From NCBI GenBank assembly GCA_001724265.1, contig MEDY01000335.1, positions 1 to 32,752 on the forward strand: a stretch of 32,752 bases of DNA. Reading direction: 5' to 3'. The position numbers and the translations under genes were made by a program. Source of the stretch: Rhizaria sp. SCN 62-66 (lineage: Eukaryota; Rhizaria, unplaced). This document shows, piece by piece, positions 1 to 10,524 of this stretch (position 1 is the stretch's first letter; each line of letters starts with the position of its first letter). The notes under the pieces are model-generated. The model searched no databases, was not told the origin of the DNA, and was given only the letters and a program-made list of their open reading frames with translations.

Positions 1-688
1 CTCCTCGCACTGCATCTGGCACTTGGGGCGGGCGCAGATGGGGTGGCAGACGGCCGGGCAAGCCGGGTCGTCGCACTGCCACTTGCACACAGGGTTGCAG
101 CCCTGAACCTGTAGTTAAGGTAGAGTGAAAAAGTAGAGGGCGGGAAAATGAGTGAGTGGGTGTTGAGGGCGTTGAGGGCAAGATAAGAGGAGGCAAGGAG
201 AGGGGGGATGCAAAGGAGGCAGGGCGGTTTTCTCCAAGCCGAAATGTGAGTCACAAACCAATGCCAAAGGGATGGCATTGATTTGTAAGAAGGGTCAAGG
301 CTTGGAAGATTTCCTTAGTGGCATAGAGAGAGCCAGCTTGTGGGTTTGGGTCGCTCAACAAAGGGTTGGGGCAGTGGACCAGCGAGTAGGACCCCCCCAT
401 CGAGGAGGCGACTGGTTTTGTTTTCCCATATCCAGTTCGATGTAGCGCTTCAGAGAACCTATAGTGGCTCATAATAGAGTCTCATCGGTCGGTTGATTGC
501 ATAGAGTTGACTGAACAATCATGCAAGCGGCACGGTCGAGCAGGTGGGGGATAAACAAGGGAAAGATGGGGACCAACTCCAAAGGAGAGGGTTGGGCGAA
601 CGTAAATGGGATGATAGGATGATAAACGTACCTCAGCGGCGAAAGTCATAGCGGCAAAGAGAGCCAGGATGAACAGGATAACCCGCAT
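1..688 (-). CDS. Secreted Cys-rich protein, 3' end outside window
   Basis: Two exons are visible: 688-632 and 108-1, joined in phase 0 across a 523-bp intron (631-109) with donor GTACGT and acceptor CTACAG. Exon 1 encodes 19 residues (MRVILFILALFAAMTFAAE), a classic signal peptide with a hydrophobic core, so the product should enter the secretory pathway. Exon 2 encodes 36 residues to the window edge, with nine cysteines in paired spacing (CNPVC, CKWQC, CPAVC, CHPIC, CQMQC). This looks like a disulfide-bonded extracellular or vacuolar repeat; I do not recognise a named family. The ATG at 688 is the only in-frame start with a signal sequence. The stop lies beyond base 1, so length is unknown. 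Upstream is an AT-rich spacer. The intron is the longest in the window. Confidence 0.75.
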
Positions 689-1700
689 CGTTACACTTTG
701 ATTCTATCAGAAACCTGATTGAGTCGCAAATGAACTAAAAAGGTTGGCAGCTGACCACCTCGAACCCTTTGGTCCGGCTTAACTTATTTAATCTCGCTCA
801 GTCATTTTTCCGTTTTTTTACGAACCACACCCCCAACTAGCGTTCCTTTTCGACATATTCACCTTCGTTACGACGTGTTTGAGCTTTAAAACCAGCGCTG
901 CTTTTTTAACGTTGTTATTTCTACATAGATTTATATCAAATTAGCGCTTTACCCTTTGACTGTATGCGATTTCTCTTGATCTTGGTTGTCTGACCTTCTG
1001 ACCAGGTCAGCTTTCGAAGCCTATGTACACCTCAAACGCTAGTCACGCGGATGTGCGGTTAATATTTGAGTAGAAGTGTCATGATGCAGGGTTTGTAAGA
1101 GTTTTTGTTGCGAACGAGCGTTGTTACACCGTGTTCCAGGTGACTTTTCAGTTCGGTGATGTTAGGTGACAACCGTTGACGGCCATCTTTAGCAAGCGCC
1201 AGACTGTTCATCTCAGCGCCGATCCAGTTAAAAGACAATTTTCACGCATGCCTATGACGGTTTTGTTCGATTAAGCCGTGGTTTGCTAGTGATACGCTAT
1301 TCCAAGCCGTCATCAGCGACCCGTTGTGAGCACGCTGCGATTATCCAGCATGAGCCATATTCAGGAAAATAGTTGTTATTTATTGGTTCAATGCTTCAAA
1401 TCTAGATAACGCGTTGTCTACGCTTTCGCGTAACCCCTCGTACAATGTTCAACAGCCGCAATTGGCATCATGACACATGAAAAGTCGGACGTAACGTCCT
1501 TGGAGTCCATGCAGCAAACATGCTCAGCGACGCCGATGTGCCTCTGTGACATGGTCAACGGCCACACAAAACAAAGGCCCGAATACACAGCACCGTCACA
1601 GAAAGCGTAGAAGAACATAACATGCGTCATATCACAACACAACAGCAAGCGACAAGTCTCTCACCCCTTGTGTGTGGCGCTTGATGTCACTTTCTCGCTT
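689..1700. other. Intergenic spacer upstream of the Cys-rich gene
   Basis: About 1 kb of mixed, AT-leaning DNA between the start of the Cys-rich gene and the stop of the ankyrin gene, both on the minus strand. It should hold the Cys-rich promoter and the ankyrin 3' UTR. The short open frames here lack the strong G/C third-position bias of the real genes. I see no RNA gene or repeat. Confidence 0.6.
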
Positions 1701-2751
1701 TTACTTGGCCGCCGCCGTCGCCGCCGCCGCCGCCGGGGCCGCTGCGGCGGGCTCCGGGACACCCTTGCCAAGCGCGCGCACGAGCTCGCCCGCAACCTTG
1801 CTCTGCCCGATGTGGTTGGCGTACATAAGCGCGCTCCAGCCGCTGCCGTCAACCGCGCCCGCGTCGGCGCCGCCGCGGATCAGCTCTTTGACCGCCGCGC
1901 CGTTGTCGCGCGCGCACGCGTACATCAGCGCAGTGCGGCCGCCAGCGTCCGTGGCGTTAGCGTTGGCCTTAGCGCGGAGCAGGCTCTCGACGCAGCGCGA
2001 GCCTTGCGGGTGCTCACAGGCAACCATCATCGCAGTCGCGCCGTACGGGCCCTGAGTGTAGAGCAACAAGAGAACAGAGTAGGCCAAGACAAAGGATTTG
2101 TGAGATAAAACGTTAAGAAATAGTGTTATAGTCCCAAGTTGTAATAACATAATCAAAATTCGGATGACTTTGTCTCAATCCTAAAGAGATAGACATGTAC
2201 TTATCATTCGAAAGGTGACGGAGCAAGATCGAAGGAAAGACCAATGTTGAAGTGTCAAAAGACAACGTACGACGGGGTAGTCGAGCTGGGGCGTAGCACC
2301 GGCGTTGTTGACGATCTCTTTGAGCGCGTCTGCATCGCCCTTCTTGGCCGCGGCGTAAAGCGGGCGCGCATACGCGGGCGCCGGACCCGCTGCGGCCGCG
2401 GCAGCCACCTCCTGCGCGGGCTCTGCCACGGCCTCGTCGGCGGCGTTGTAGCCCAGGTACGCGCGCTCCTCGGCCGAGACGGGCGCGGAGGACGACGTGG
2501 GCGCGGCGGACACGGCAGACGCGGCGCTGGGGGCGGCGGAAGGGCCCACGCTCACCTGCACCGACTGCGCCTGGGATTGCATCTTGGCCAACAGGGCGGC
2601 CATCTTCGCCTTCTTACGCGCCTCAACTACGGCCGCATCGTCGGCTACAAAAATTAAACATAAATAAGTATCGACTTATGAGTGCCTCGGTTCGATTAGA
2701 AGCTATACTGGAGCATGGTCGATGAAGGAAGTGAGTCGGGGACGTACACAT
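1701..2751 (-). CDS. Ankyrin-repeat protein (three exons, 242 aa)
   Basis: Exons 2751-2748, 2644-2271 and 2051-1701. Both introns (103 and 219 bp) have GTACGT donors and TAG or CAG acceptors. The first coding exon is only ATGT: splicing in phase 1 gives MSDDAAVVEARKKAK, which runs in frame into the main exon; without it the frame is closed by a TAG at the acceptor. Residues 20-80 are Ala/Ser/Val-rich and probably disordered. Ankyrin repeats follow at about 96-115 (PLYAAAKKGDADALKEIVNN), 127-161, 162-194 (GGRTALMYACARDNGAAVKE) and 195-223 (GWSALMYANHIGQSKVAGEL), then an Ala/Pro tail. Ankyrin repeats bind protein partners; nothing shows which, and no catalytic domain is present. Probably cytosolic, as no signal peptide or membrane segment is visible. 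The family assignment is firm; the role is unknown. Confidence 0.88.
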
Positions 2752-4644
2752 TGGGCGTTACTCCTATAGTGGAATGAAAAGAGGACATAGAAAGACAATA
2801 ACAGAAACAGTAAGAATATTATTTGAAGACGATGGTAATTAGTTGGGATATTCCCGCAAGAATGTGGCAAATGTTCGCTTGACGGACAGTGTGACGTCAG
2901 GGATTGGCCTTTCGAATGCTCTCCGTTGTTCTGGTGAGGGCTTTCGTCTTCACTTCGGACCTCGAAGGAGACTTAACACCTCTACGTCAAGTGATAATAA
3001 ACCACTTGAATTATTTGCAAAAGAACTTATAGTGGAACTAGCTTTAGAATATGTCGTTTTTAAACGTGAAATGCGTTAGCTTAGCTAATATCTATTTCAT
3101 TCACAATGTTGTAATGGATCAAGTCGCAAATTTAGTGTAATTAGAAGGTTGGTTATGATGTCACGCTGCTCAAAAACAGTGATCGAACCAAAGCCACTAT
3201 TGGCTAAAATGAACAAATTACTGCGGATTAAGTAGGGTCATGTATGAGTGTTTTTGATATAAGGTGATATCTCAATAATATGATGTTCATCTCGATTTTT
3301 TTTCGTCTAAAATCTGTAACAACGATAGCTAATTCAATTCGTTTTGTTTTCTAAGGGTCTGTCAGCTCTTGTAAGAACATGGATCCTCAAATAAACAACA
3401 ATTTTTTATGGGTGTGTATGTCATTTTATTATTAAGCTTTAAAGCTGTCTTCATGTCGCCGATGATGCCGTTGAGCTACTGTCAAACAGGAGGCTTCGTG
3501 ATACTCAAACAATGAAACTCGCATCCTCTTGGTCGAGGCCGACTCCATCAACTCATTATACACAATTAAGTGCTTGTTTGGCATAATAGTAGACGCATGA
3601 ACGTGAATCTGTGCGTCCACTCCCCCTTGTATCAAGGCCGATTGCATATTGACGCGGTGTTCAAGTGGCACCCAGGTGCCCTCAAATGCATAAAACGCGC
3701 TTTTGTGAGCACATCAAGAATGGTTTAGATATTTAAGACACAATTAGAATATAATAAACATAGTTTTAAACTCAGAATGAGTCTATGGCGCATATGGCAG
3801 CCAAATGTGTTCGCTAAGCATCATTGAGAATGAGGCAAAATTACATTTATATATAGGTTGCAAAAGGGAAATCAAGTTGCGCACAAGTGTGTAGTATGTG
3901 CCTAGAGGTTTTAAATAAATATAGCAAGGTTTTTACGTTACATGCATTGATACATATGATCGTAGATTGACGAATTTAATATTTTTCCCCAAAAATGCAT
4001 TTTTGGGTTCGCGAAAAGTTGAGCGGCTTACTTTAACTGACAGACGGACCCAAAAGCAGGGCACCGGCTGGACGACGTCGTTCCGATACATTGGAAACTT
4101 TCATTCTACAATGTCAAAGCCACTAGCAAGCGTTGCAATATGCAAATTAGATAGTACATGGGTTTATGTGTATTATGTTTTTTGGGCGTGGCTTCGCGTA
4201 TCGTTTTGCATGCCATTTCTCTCTCCTCGGAAGGCGCCCGAGGGTTCAGAGCCGATATGAAACCCGAGCTCTCCTTCGGGATCCCGATTTGATCACTCTA
4301 AAGCATCATTGATTGCGTGTCTCATTGCTTCTTAGCTTGGCAAGTGTCTCTTTCACGTACACCTGTTATTGTAACCCTGATCGGGCTGCATTGACAATGC
4401 TTTATCGTGAAAGATTCCTCGCCAAGCAAGATTCGATCGACGACGTCGCTGACAGACCTCGTCTTTGCTTGAGGTTTTTCCTGACGCAAAGAGCGCATGG
4501 CTTGACAATCTTTACTTTGACCATCGTGTCTACTAATCATTTCATGCTTTTCATTTTCTCTTCGATCGCAAATATCTCACCGAAACCTCGTTTGTTCTCT
4601 CACCCTCCTCAATCCTGAACCCCGACTCGATCCACAGTACCAAG
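2752..4644. other. Long AT-rich spacer between divergent ankyrin and cathepsin genes
   Basis: About 1.9 kb without a supportable gene. Open frames near 2843-3079, 3432-3671 (minus) and 3967-4260 lack the third-position G/C bias seen in every real gene here. The spacer contains a perfect 20-bp palindrome at 3988-4007. The last ~80 bases before 4645 are pyrimidine-rich, which fits a 5' UTR or promoter of the cathepsin gene. Old transposon debris is possible, but no terminal repeats or transposase motif are visible. Confidence 0.6.
3988..4007. repeat. Perfect 20-bp palindrome
   Basis: CCCAAAAATG is followed directly by its reverse complement CATTTTTGGG, with no loop. It sits in AT-rich non-coding DNA. 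It could be a cruciform or a dimeric protein site, or chance in low-complexity DNA. Confidence 0.6.
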
Positions 4645-5761
4645 ATGTCCAAGGCCCTTGCCCTGACCATTGCCACCGCGACCGCCGTCGTTGCTGCCCC
4701 TCTCTCTGCTAGCCAGACTGAGTTCCTCTTCACGTACGTTCTTTTTTCATCTCAACTTTCTTTTTCATCGCCTCTATGTCTCTTATAAATGCACCTTCCT
4801 CTCTTTTGATGACCCGAAGACTTACTTTAATAACTAATAACTGTCTCTTCGTCTTAACTCGCACTCTTTGCTGCACTACTATAGCCGCTTCGTTGAGCAG
4901 TACAACAAGAACTACGAGACCTCCGCGTTCTTCACCAAGTACAACACCTTCGTGAGCAACCTCAACAACATCATCGCCCACAACGCCAAGCCCAACGCCT
5001 CCTACACCATGGCTGTCAACGAGTTCGCTGACATGACCTTCGAGGAGTTCTCCTCCAAGCTCGGCCTCAAGCCCATCAAGGCTTCGTACGCCCGCTCCCT
5101 CAACACCGCCAAGTTCTCCCGCAAGATCTCCAACGGTGCCAAGGACTGGCGCGCTGATGGTGCCGTCAACAAGATGAAGAACCAGGGCCAGTGCGGCTCC
5201 TGCTGGGCCTTCTCCGCCAACGCTGCCATTGAGGGCTCCGTCCAGATCTCCACTGGCAAGCTCCTCGACCTCGCCGAGTCCCAGCTCGTCGACTGCGCCG
5301 GCGACTTCGGCAACTACGGCTGCAACGGTGGCCTCATGGACTCCGCCTTCGAGTACGTCCTCTCCAACGGCGGCATCTGCGCCACCTCCGAGTACCCCTA
5401 CAAGGCTGTCGACGGCACCTGCAAGCAGTGCAAGAACGTCGCTTCCATCTCCGGCTACAAGAACGTCAAGGAGAACGACGAGGCTGACCTCACCTCCGCC
5501 ATCGACCAGACCGTCGTTGCCGTCGCTGTCGAGGCCAACTCCAACTTCCAGTTCTACTCCTCCGGTGTCTTCAACGGCCCCTGCGGTACCGCCCTCAACC
5601 ACGGCATTGCCGCTGTCGGCTACGACCTCAACGTCGCCAAGCCCTACTACATCGTCCGTAACTCCTGGGGCACCTCCTGGGGTGAGGGCGGCTACATTCG
5701 CATGGCCACCGGCGAGAACCTCTGCGGCATCGCGGCCATGGCTTCCTACGTCCAGGCGTAA
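4645..5761 (+). CDS. Cathepsin L-like papain-family cysteine protease (C1A)
   Basis: Exons 4645-4733 and 4885-5761, intron 151 bp with donor GTACGT and acceptor TATAG; the product is 321 aa, usual for a cathepsin L preproprotein. Residues 1-22 form a signal peptide (MSKALALTIATATAVVAAPL). The I29 inhibitory propeptide follows (about 31-85), with an ERFNIN-like helix and the NEFADMTFEEF segment. The mature enzyme starts near residue 115. All active-site residues are present: oxyanion Gln130 and Cys136 in NQGQCGSCWAFS, His269 in LNHGIAAVGY and Asn289 in RNSWGTSWGEGGY. The GCNGG motif and paired Cys fit the C1A disulfide pattern. It should be a lysosomal, food-vacuole or secreted endopeptidase made as an inactive zymogen. 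Codons are overwhelmingly C-ending (GCC, CTC, TCC, AAC), which suggests high expression. The stop lies inside a GTAAGT (5758-5763) followed 55 bp later by a plausible acceptor, so a longer C terminus is possible. Confidence 0.95.
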
Positions 5762-6917
5762 GTTGGCTGTAGTCCTCTCTGTTGCGGCGCGCTAACTCTT
5801 CCTTCGCAACAGCTGCAGGGTCCCAGGACTCTGCGTGGCGGTGAAGTGAGACTGGCGTCGTCTGCCGTTGGGCTCTCCACCTAAGAGAAGTTTGCTTTCT
5901 GTTGAACTCCACTGTTAAAACACTCTGAGTCCTCGTGGCTTGCTTGTTTTCCCTTTGTCAGGTCGGCCGTTCTTTTTCATCTTGGTAGTAACAAACAGCA
6001 TGACAATTAGTAATTGCTTTTGCAACCCACGAGTAACGCTTCTCTTATCAGTGTACACAGTTCATACGTGAGCCGTGCACTAGAGTGCGCTCTCCGCTGC
6101 TAAATACAGTGTCTTTGTGTCATGTTTGTCTGCTAGAGCGGTTTATCCCGACGATCATCTTGGTCATAAACAAAAATACACTCAAATCTTACAACAAAAG
6201 TAAAAGTACGCTTGGAACACTGGCTTAAACCACTTACCTGCCACCATCAACGACTCATTCCGCTGAACTCAATTGTAACGGTGACCACGGGCGTTCGTTA
6301 GTTGTATCGCTCTCTTAGTGTGCTACGTTTATCCTCAAAACTCTTGCACCGTCTCTGTACTCTCTGCTCATGTCCGTTAACAGTGCGGATGCGACGAAAC
6401 AGTGACCAGTGATTGGCGTTGTGATGCGACTGCATGAAACGCTGCATTAACACAACCAACGCATATCCCTGGATAAAATGTGGAGAGAAAACGCTTAAGC
6501 AAAGCAGATAGTAGAATAGGGGGGTATAAATAGAATAGTGAACGAGCCCCGAAAATCTCTATCTGCTGCAAGATGTTGGGCTTGTATTAACGCGTCTATG
6601 TGGGACGCTAAATGTAAACTATGTGACGGGGGGGCACCGACATGATGCAGAGTAACAATAGATGTCACAATTGACACAAAACAGAATAAACGACTGCACA
6701 ACAACCATAGTTAATGAACAGGAGTATGATAAAAAGGGGCTCATTCCATCTCAATATCTCAACATACAGCAAAGAACGTCGACGTAACATAAGCACACGC
6801 GAATTATTTAAACGTGAAGCCGGGATTTATATTACTGACTGTGGTGCTCTGAAGTAATGGCTTAATTCACGGGGGAAAAAAAAAGAGTCATTGATATAGC
6901 CCACGCGATTGGTAAGT
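5762..6917. other. Spacer between convergent cathepsin and ODR4 genes
   Basis: This stretch holds the 3' regions of two convergent genes. It contains a poly-A run near 6874 and short open frames (6377-6571 and 6495-6704, minus) without the codon bias of real genes. From about 5790 to 5812 there is a branch-point-like GCTAAC, pyrimidines and CAACAG, matching an intron 3' end just after the cathepsin stop. Nothing else is recognised. Confidence 0.55.
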
Positions 6918-9243
6918 TTAAAAGAAGTCGTCCGAAGCCCCAGGCCCGCTGATGCCAAAGTAGCGTGCGAGCTTAAGGATGCCAACACTGGCGATTGCGC
7001 CAAGCACCATGAACACGACCATCAGGTTCGAGCCCGAGATCTGCGCAACGCGAGAAGGAAAACAAAACATAATGCATATAAACTCAGTCATAAAATACCT
7101 TAACAATTTGAACATAACTATTTGGAAATTAAACGTGTTAGATCGTTTCGAATGTTTGTTTACGTACCGGTGCGTTCCTGGTGTTGAGCTTGCGCGTTCC
7201 GCCGGCCGCCAGAGCCCCGCCCCTGCCGCCGCCGCCGCCGCCGCCCTTGACGACGGCCAGCGGCTGCGGCAGCGCCTCGCCGCGCGCCACGCCGCCCCCG
7301 CCCACGGTCACCGCCTGGGCGACGCCGCTTGTGCTCAAGCGAGCGGCCAGCGCCTGCAGCCACAGGGGCGCGCCAGCGCCCACAAGCGCTTCAGCGGCGT
7401 CGGTATCGGCGTCATGGGTAATCGCGCCCGCAGTGGAGCCAACACCGGTGTTAGTATTGGCGCTACTATGATTACCCTTGACAACCTTGCCGGCCTTGGC
7501 ACCGGCCGCCGCACGCGCCGCCGCCGCAGCCGCCGCAGCCGAGGCCGCCGCAGCCGCCGAGGCCGCTGCGCAGAGCGTGGGGTCGGGGCAGCCCGCGAGA
7601 GCGGGCACTCCCCTGCTCACGGTCACTACATCGGCGGCTGAAGAGCCAGAGTCCGTGGACTCGGCGCTGTCCGCGACGTCAGAGCCCTCGCCGGTGGAGA
7701 TGAAGGCCGGACGCAGCGGCAGCCACACACGCGGCGGCAGCGGCGTGCGGAGGGCCCGCACGCCCGCCGCGCCCGCGCTCGCGCCTTCAGCGGCAGCGGT
7801 GTTGGTGCCGGCTGTGATGGTCAAGAGCGAGGGCCGCAGCGCGCCTTGGTTGCGGTCGCGCAACGCCGCCGCCAGCGCGCGCGCGCGCGGCAACAGCGAG
7901 GCGGCGGCGTCGCCGCGCAGCGCGCCCACGGTCGCGAGCAGCGTGGCCCCGGCGGGAACCGTGGCGCGAGCGTGGACCGAGCCGACCAGGTGGATGTGGA
8001 CAGTGATCAAAGTCAAGCCGTCACGAGTACTGCTGGCACTGCTGGGGGTGTTGCGGCTCTTTGCGATGGACGTCGCGAGGAGGTCGGTATTAACGTCGGG
8101 AACAAAGAGAAGCATTGAGATCGCATCAGGGCCAATGTTGTCAGTTTCAGCAGGAGATGCTGACTTCTTATCAGCAGTCGTGGCAGCCTTGTTACTGACG
8201 GCGTTCTTGGCAGTTGACTCGATGAGCGGGTGCTTGGGCAAGAGAGATACGAGCGACTGTGAGCCGCACGTGGCCATCATCCGCAGCACAGGGGGCTCGA
8301 TCTCCGAGACACTGCTTGAACTCGCACTCGGGGGCGCTTGCGAAGGGAAGGCGACGAACATGGGCGCAACACGCTGCATAAACCGCTCCGCAGCGGCGCG
8401 CAAAGGCGCAGTGATGACGGCCTCGAGCGCGTCAAGCGACATCAGGCCCAGATCAGCATCCACCGCCGCGTTGGAGTCACCACTAGAGCCGCTGCTGCTG
8501 CTGCTGCTCGAGCTAGAGCTGGTTGCGCCGACCGACTCGGCGCTGACGCCGGCGGGCAGCGGCACGGTGACGGTGAACACGTCGTCGAGCGCAAACTTGG
8601 CCGTGACCGTGAGCAGGGGCCGCGGCCCGAATGAGAGCGCGCGCGCATCGACGGCGGCGACGGCGACCGAGGTCGCGGTGAAGGGCACCGGCAGCGAGTA
8701 GAGCTGCGCGCCCGCCACCAGCGCGGCCGCCGAGCGGTCGGCGGCGGCGGCGGCGATGCCAGAAAGGGGGAAGAGTGCGAGCAGCAGCGCGGCAGGCGGC
8801 GCGAGCGCAGTGCGCGTGACCTCCGTGGAGAGGGCGAGGGCAAGCGCTTCAGTGTCGAGCGCAGCACTCTCCTCGGCGCCGAGGCCGCAGATGTAGGCGC
8901 CAACAACGGATAGCCCACCCGTAGCCAGGCTAGAGACTTCTTCTGCGTGAGTGCGCAGCGCAGACGTGTGCGAGGGCTGCCACGATGCGGACGAAGCAGC
9001 AGATGTGGAGGCGTCTGAGGTCGAGGCCGCGGAGGGAGCGGCGGCGGGAGGGGCCGGGATGAAGGCGTGGACGGACCAGGATTGCGTGCTGGAGTTAAAG
9101 TCGCCAAGGAACACACCATATGTCGGCGCTAAAGAAGGCTGCAGCGTCTGCAGGTGACGCTGGAAGGCGTCAGTGATGTGGACTGACATGAGAGGATCAG
9201 CGACGCGAAAGACTGACTTGCTATCAACAGCAAAGCGTGTCAT
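6918..9243 (-). CDS. ODR4: ODR4-like ER membrane protein (732 aa)
   Basis: Exons 9243-7168 and 7040-6918, joined in phase 0 over a 127-bp GTACGT intron. The N-terminal half resembles the MPN-like fold of ODR4: a GVFLGDF strand near residue 45, GLSVVGAYICGLG after an acidic linker, then a region equivalent to the family's central beta domain (LITVHIHLVGSVHARATVP) and PRVWLPLRP, matching the family's 'hVFVPLPG' segment. The second exon supplies the C-terminal membrane anchor (about 698-716, LMVVFMVLGAIASVGILKL) and a short tail ending DDFF. In animals ODR4 aids export of some GPCRs from the ER and holds the UFM1 protease UFSP2 at the ER. The protein is longer than the human one (about 450 aa) because of Ala/Ser-rich inserts, including a Ser run encoded near 8490-8510 and an Ala run near 7510-7570. 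It shares a 316-bp upstream region with the divergent small membrane protein gene. Confidence 0.8.
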
Positions 9244-9559
9244 TAGAGACAGAAGTTAGGTTTTAGGTTAAAATATAACGTTTTCGAATATTAATATGCG
9301 CATCATGTCGGGATATCATTGTTATATCGCAAATAACGGAATTTACAGTTGGATATATGCAGTTGATGTTGGTGCGTCGGTCAGACTCACGTCGTCGCTC
9401 TCACTTGTGGTCGATCGCGACTGACGCCGAGTGCCGACTCACGGTCGGTCGGTCGGTCGGAGGAACTTAAGCCGCTGGCCGACCGACCAACCGAGGGGCT
9501 GTGACCTGGAGGACGGGTGTCTTTTGTGGTGTCCCCTCAACAAAAGGAAGGAAACTAAA
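9244..9559. promoter_or_regulatory. Shared upstream region of ODR4 and small membrane protein genes
   Basis: The start codons of two head-to-head genes are only 316 bp apart, so this segment must hold both promoters and 5' UTRs. The ODR4 side is AT-rich. The other side is GC-rich and carries a GGTC tetranucleotide tract with a potential hairpin at 9451-9488. No consensus TATA position can be fixed from sequence alone. Confidence 0.55.
9451..9488. repeat. GGTC tract forming a 10-bp stem-loop upstream of the 9560 gene
   Basis: GGTCGGTCGG (9451-9460) pairs perfectly with CCGACCGACC (9479-9488) around an 18-base loop. The left arm belongs to a longer GGTC repeat starting at 9443. It lies 72-109 bases before the ATG at 9560, so it would be in the promoter or 5' UTR. 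Confidence 0.6.
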
Positions 9560-10151
9560 ATGTCTAACACTTCTGTCGGTGTGGTACGTCTCTTCACAAA
9601 TCTATTCCGCTCTTCGTAACGATGTCCCTGCCCCACTAGAGCCGCTTTCAGTCGTGTCCCAATGCTCACCAACTTGCTTTGTCTCTGCTCTTCCGTCACA
9701 CAGCTCTCTTCGCTCGTCCTCAGCCCCGTTATCGCTAACGCGGCCTGGATCGTCCGTCACAACGTCCCCGCTCTCCAGCGTACGTCCCCCTGTTTCTCTG
9801 CACTTTCACCTTCCCTCTCACTGATCCCTTTATTGCTTGCCACCCGTCATCACTACAAACCTCATCGCTCTAAACCTCACACTCTTGCCCTCGTCTGTCT
9901 GTCCATTGCTCCCTCTGTCCCCTCTCCGCTTGGCCACAGGCGTCGGCGGCGTCCCCTTCGTCCTCGGCTCCCTCGCCGCGGGCGCGGCCGTCTCCGCGGG
10001 CTGCTTCTACAAGTCCTGGAAGATCCCCGAGGACGTCCTCGACAAGATCGCCGCCCAGGAGAAGGCCGAGAAGATCGCCAAGGCCGCCTCGATCGCCGCC
10101 ACCAAGAAGGCCCTCGTCGCCCAGGTTCGCGCCGAGCACAACTCCGCGTAA
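9560..10151 (+). CDS. Small membrane protein, three exons (103 aa), unrecognised
   Basis: Exons 9560-9583, 9704-9779 and 9940-10151. Both introns (120 and 160 bp) have GTACGT donors and ACAG acceptors, and the frame is preserved. The product begins MSNTSVGVLSSLVLSPVIAN; hydrophobic segments lie at about 9-25 and 36-58 (VGGVPFVLGSLAAGAAVSAG), then a charged helix rich in Lys, Ala and Glu (about 62-100) ending EHNSA. This could be an inner-mitochondrial or ER protein with a soluble coiled C-terminal helix. I do not recognise the family. Third positions are strongly C/G-biased in exons 2 and 3, supporting real coding sequence. The TAA stop overlaps a GTAAGT, as in the cathepsin gene, so an alternative spliced C terminus is possible. 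Confidence 0.72.
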
Positions 10152-10524
10152 GTGCGCACGCCGCCCACCGCGTCCAACGACCAACAGCAGAACTGCGGTT
10201 GAAGCACATGTGCGTGTGTGAGAGAACGATGTGAAACGAGCGCATGTGTAGCCTCGTCTCTGTCGTGACTTGCCCTCGCGCGCTGCAGTCCGCGCCCTAG
10301 CGTCGTCGCCGCTACTGGCGCTTGCTAGCGCGCTGCGTCGCGATCATCCGCGTGCCTCTTGTCCCTGTTCTGCTTCAATCCTCTAACGGCGCCGCCTATG
10401 CCCTCCTCCCAGCTGCTCTGAACGCGTCCGAGTTTGCTTGCTGCGTGGCGTGTGTCGGCGCCGTATTTAAAGCGGTGCTTCCCACCCGTGCCCGCGCTGT
10501 GACGCCGGCGATAACACATTGCCA

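Noticed and set aside
3432-3671. Minus-strand 79-codon open frame
   Set aside because: AT-rich spacer, no codon bias, no recognisable motif.
4230-4290. Possible tRNA T-arm (GGGTTCAGAGCC) and short stem
   Set aside because: No matching acceptor, D-arm or anticodon arm could be placed.
4730-5602. Minus-strand 290-codon Val/Gly/Glu-rich frame
   Set aside because: Shadow of the cathepsin gene, produced by its C-ending codon bias.
7478-8701. Plus-strand 407-codon open frame
   Set aside because: Lies wholly antisense to the ODR4-like exon, which has recognised domains. GC-rich Ala codons keep the opposite strand open.
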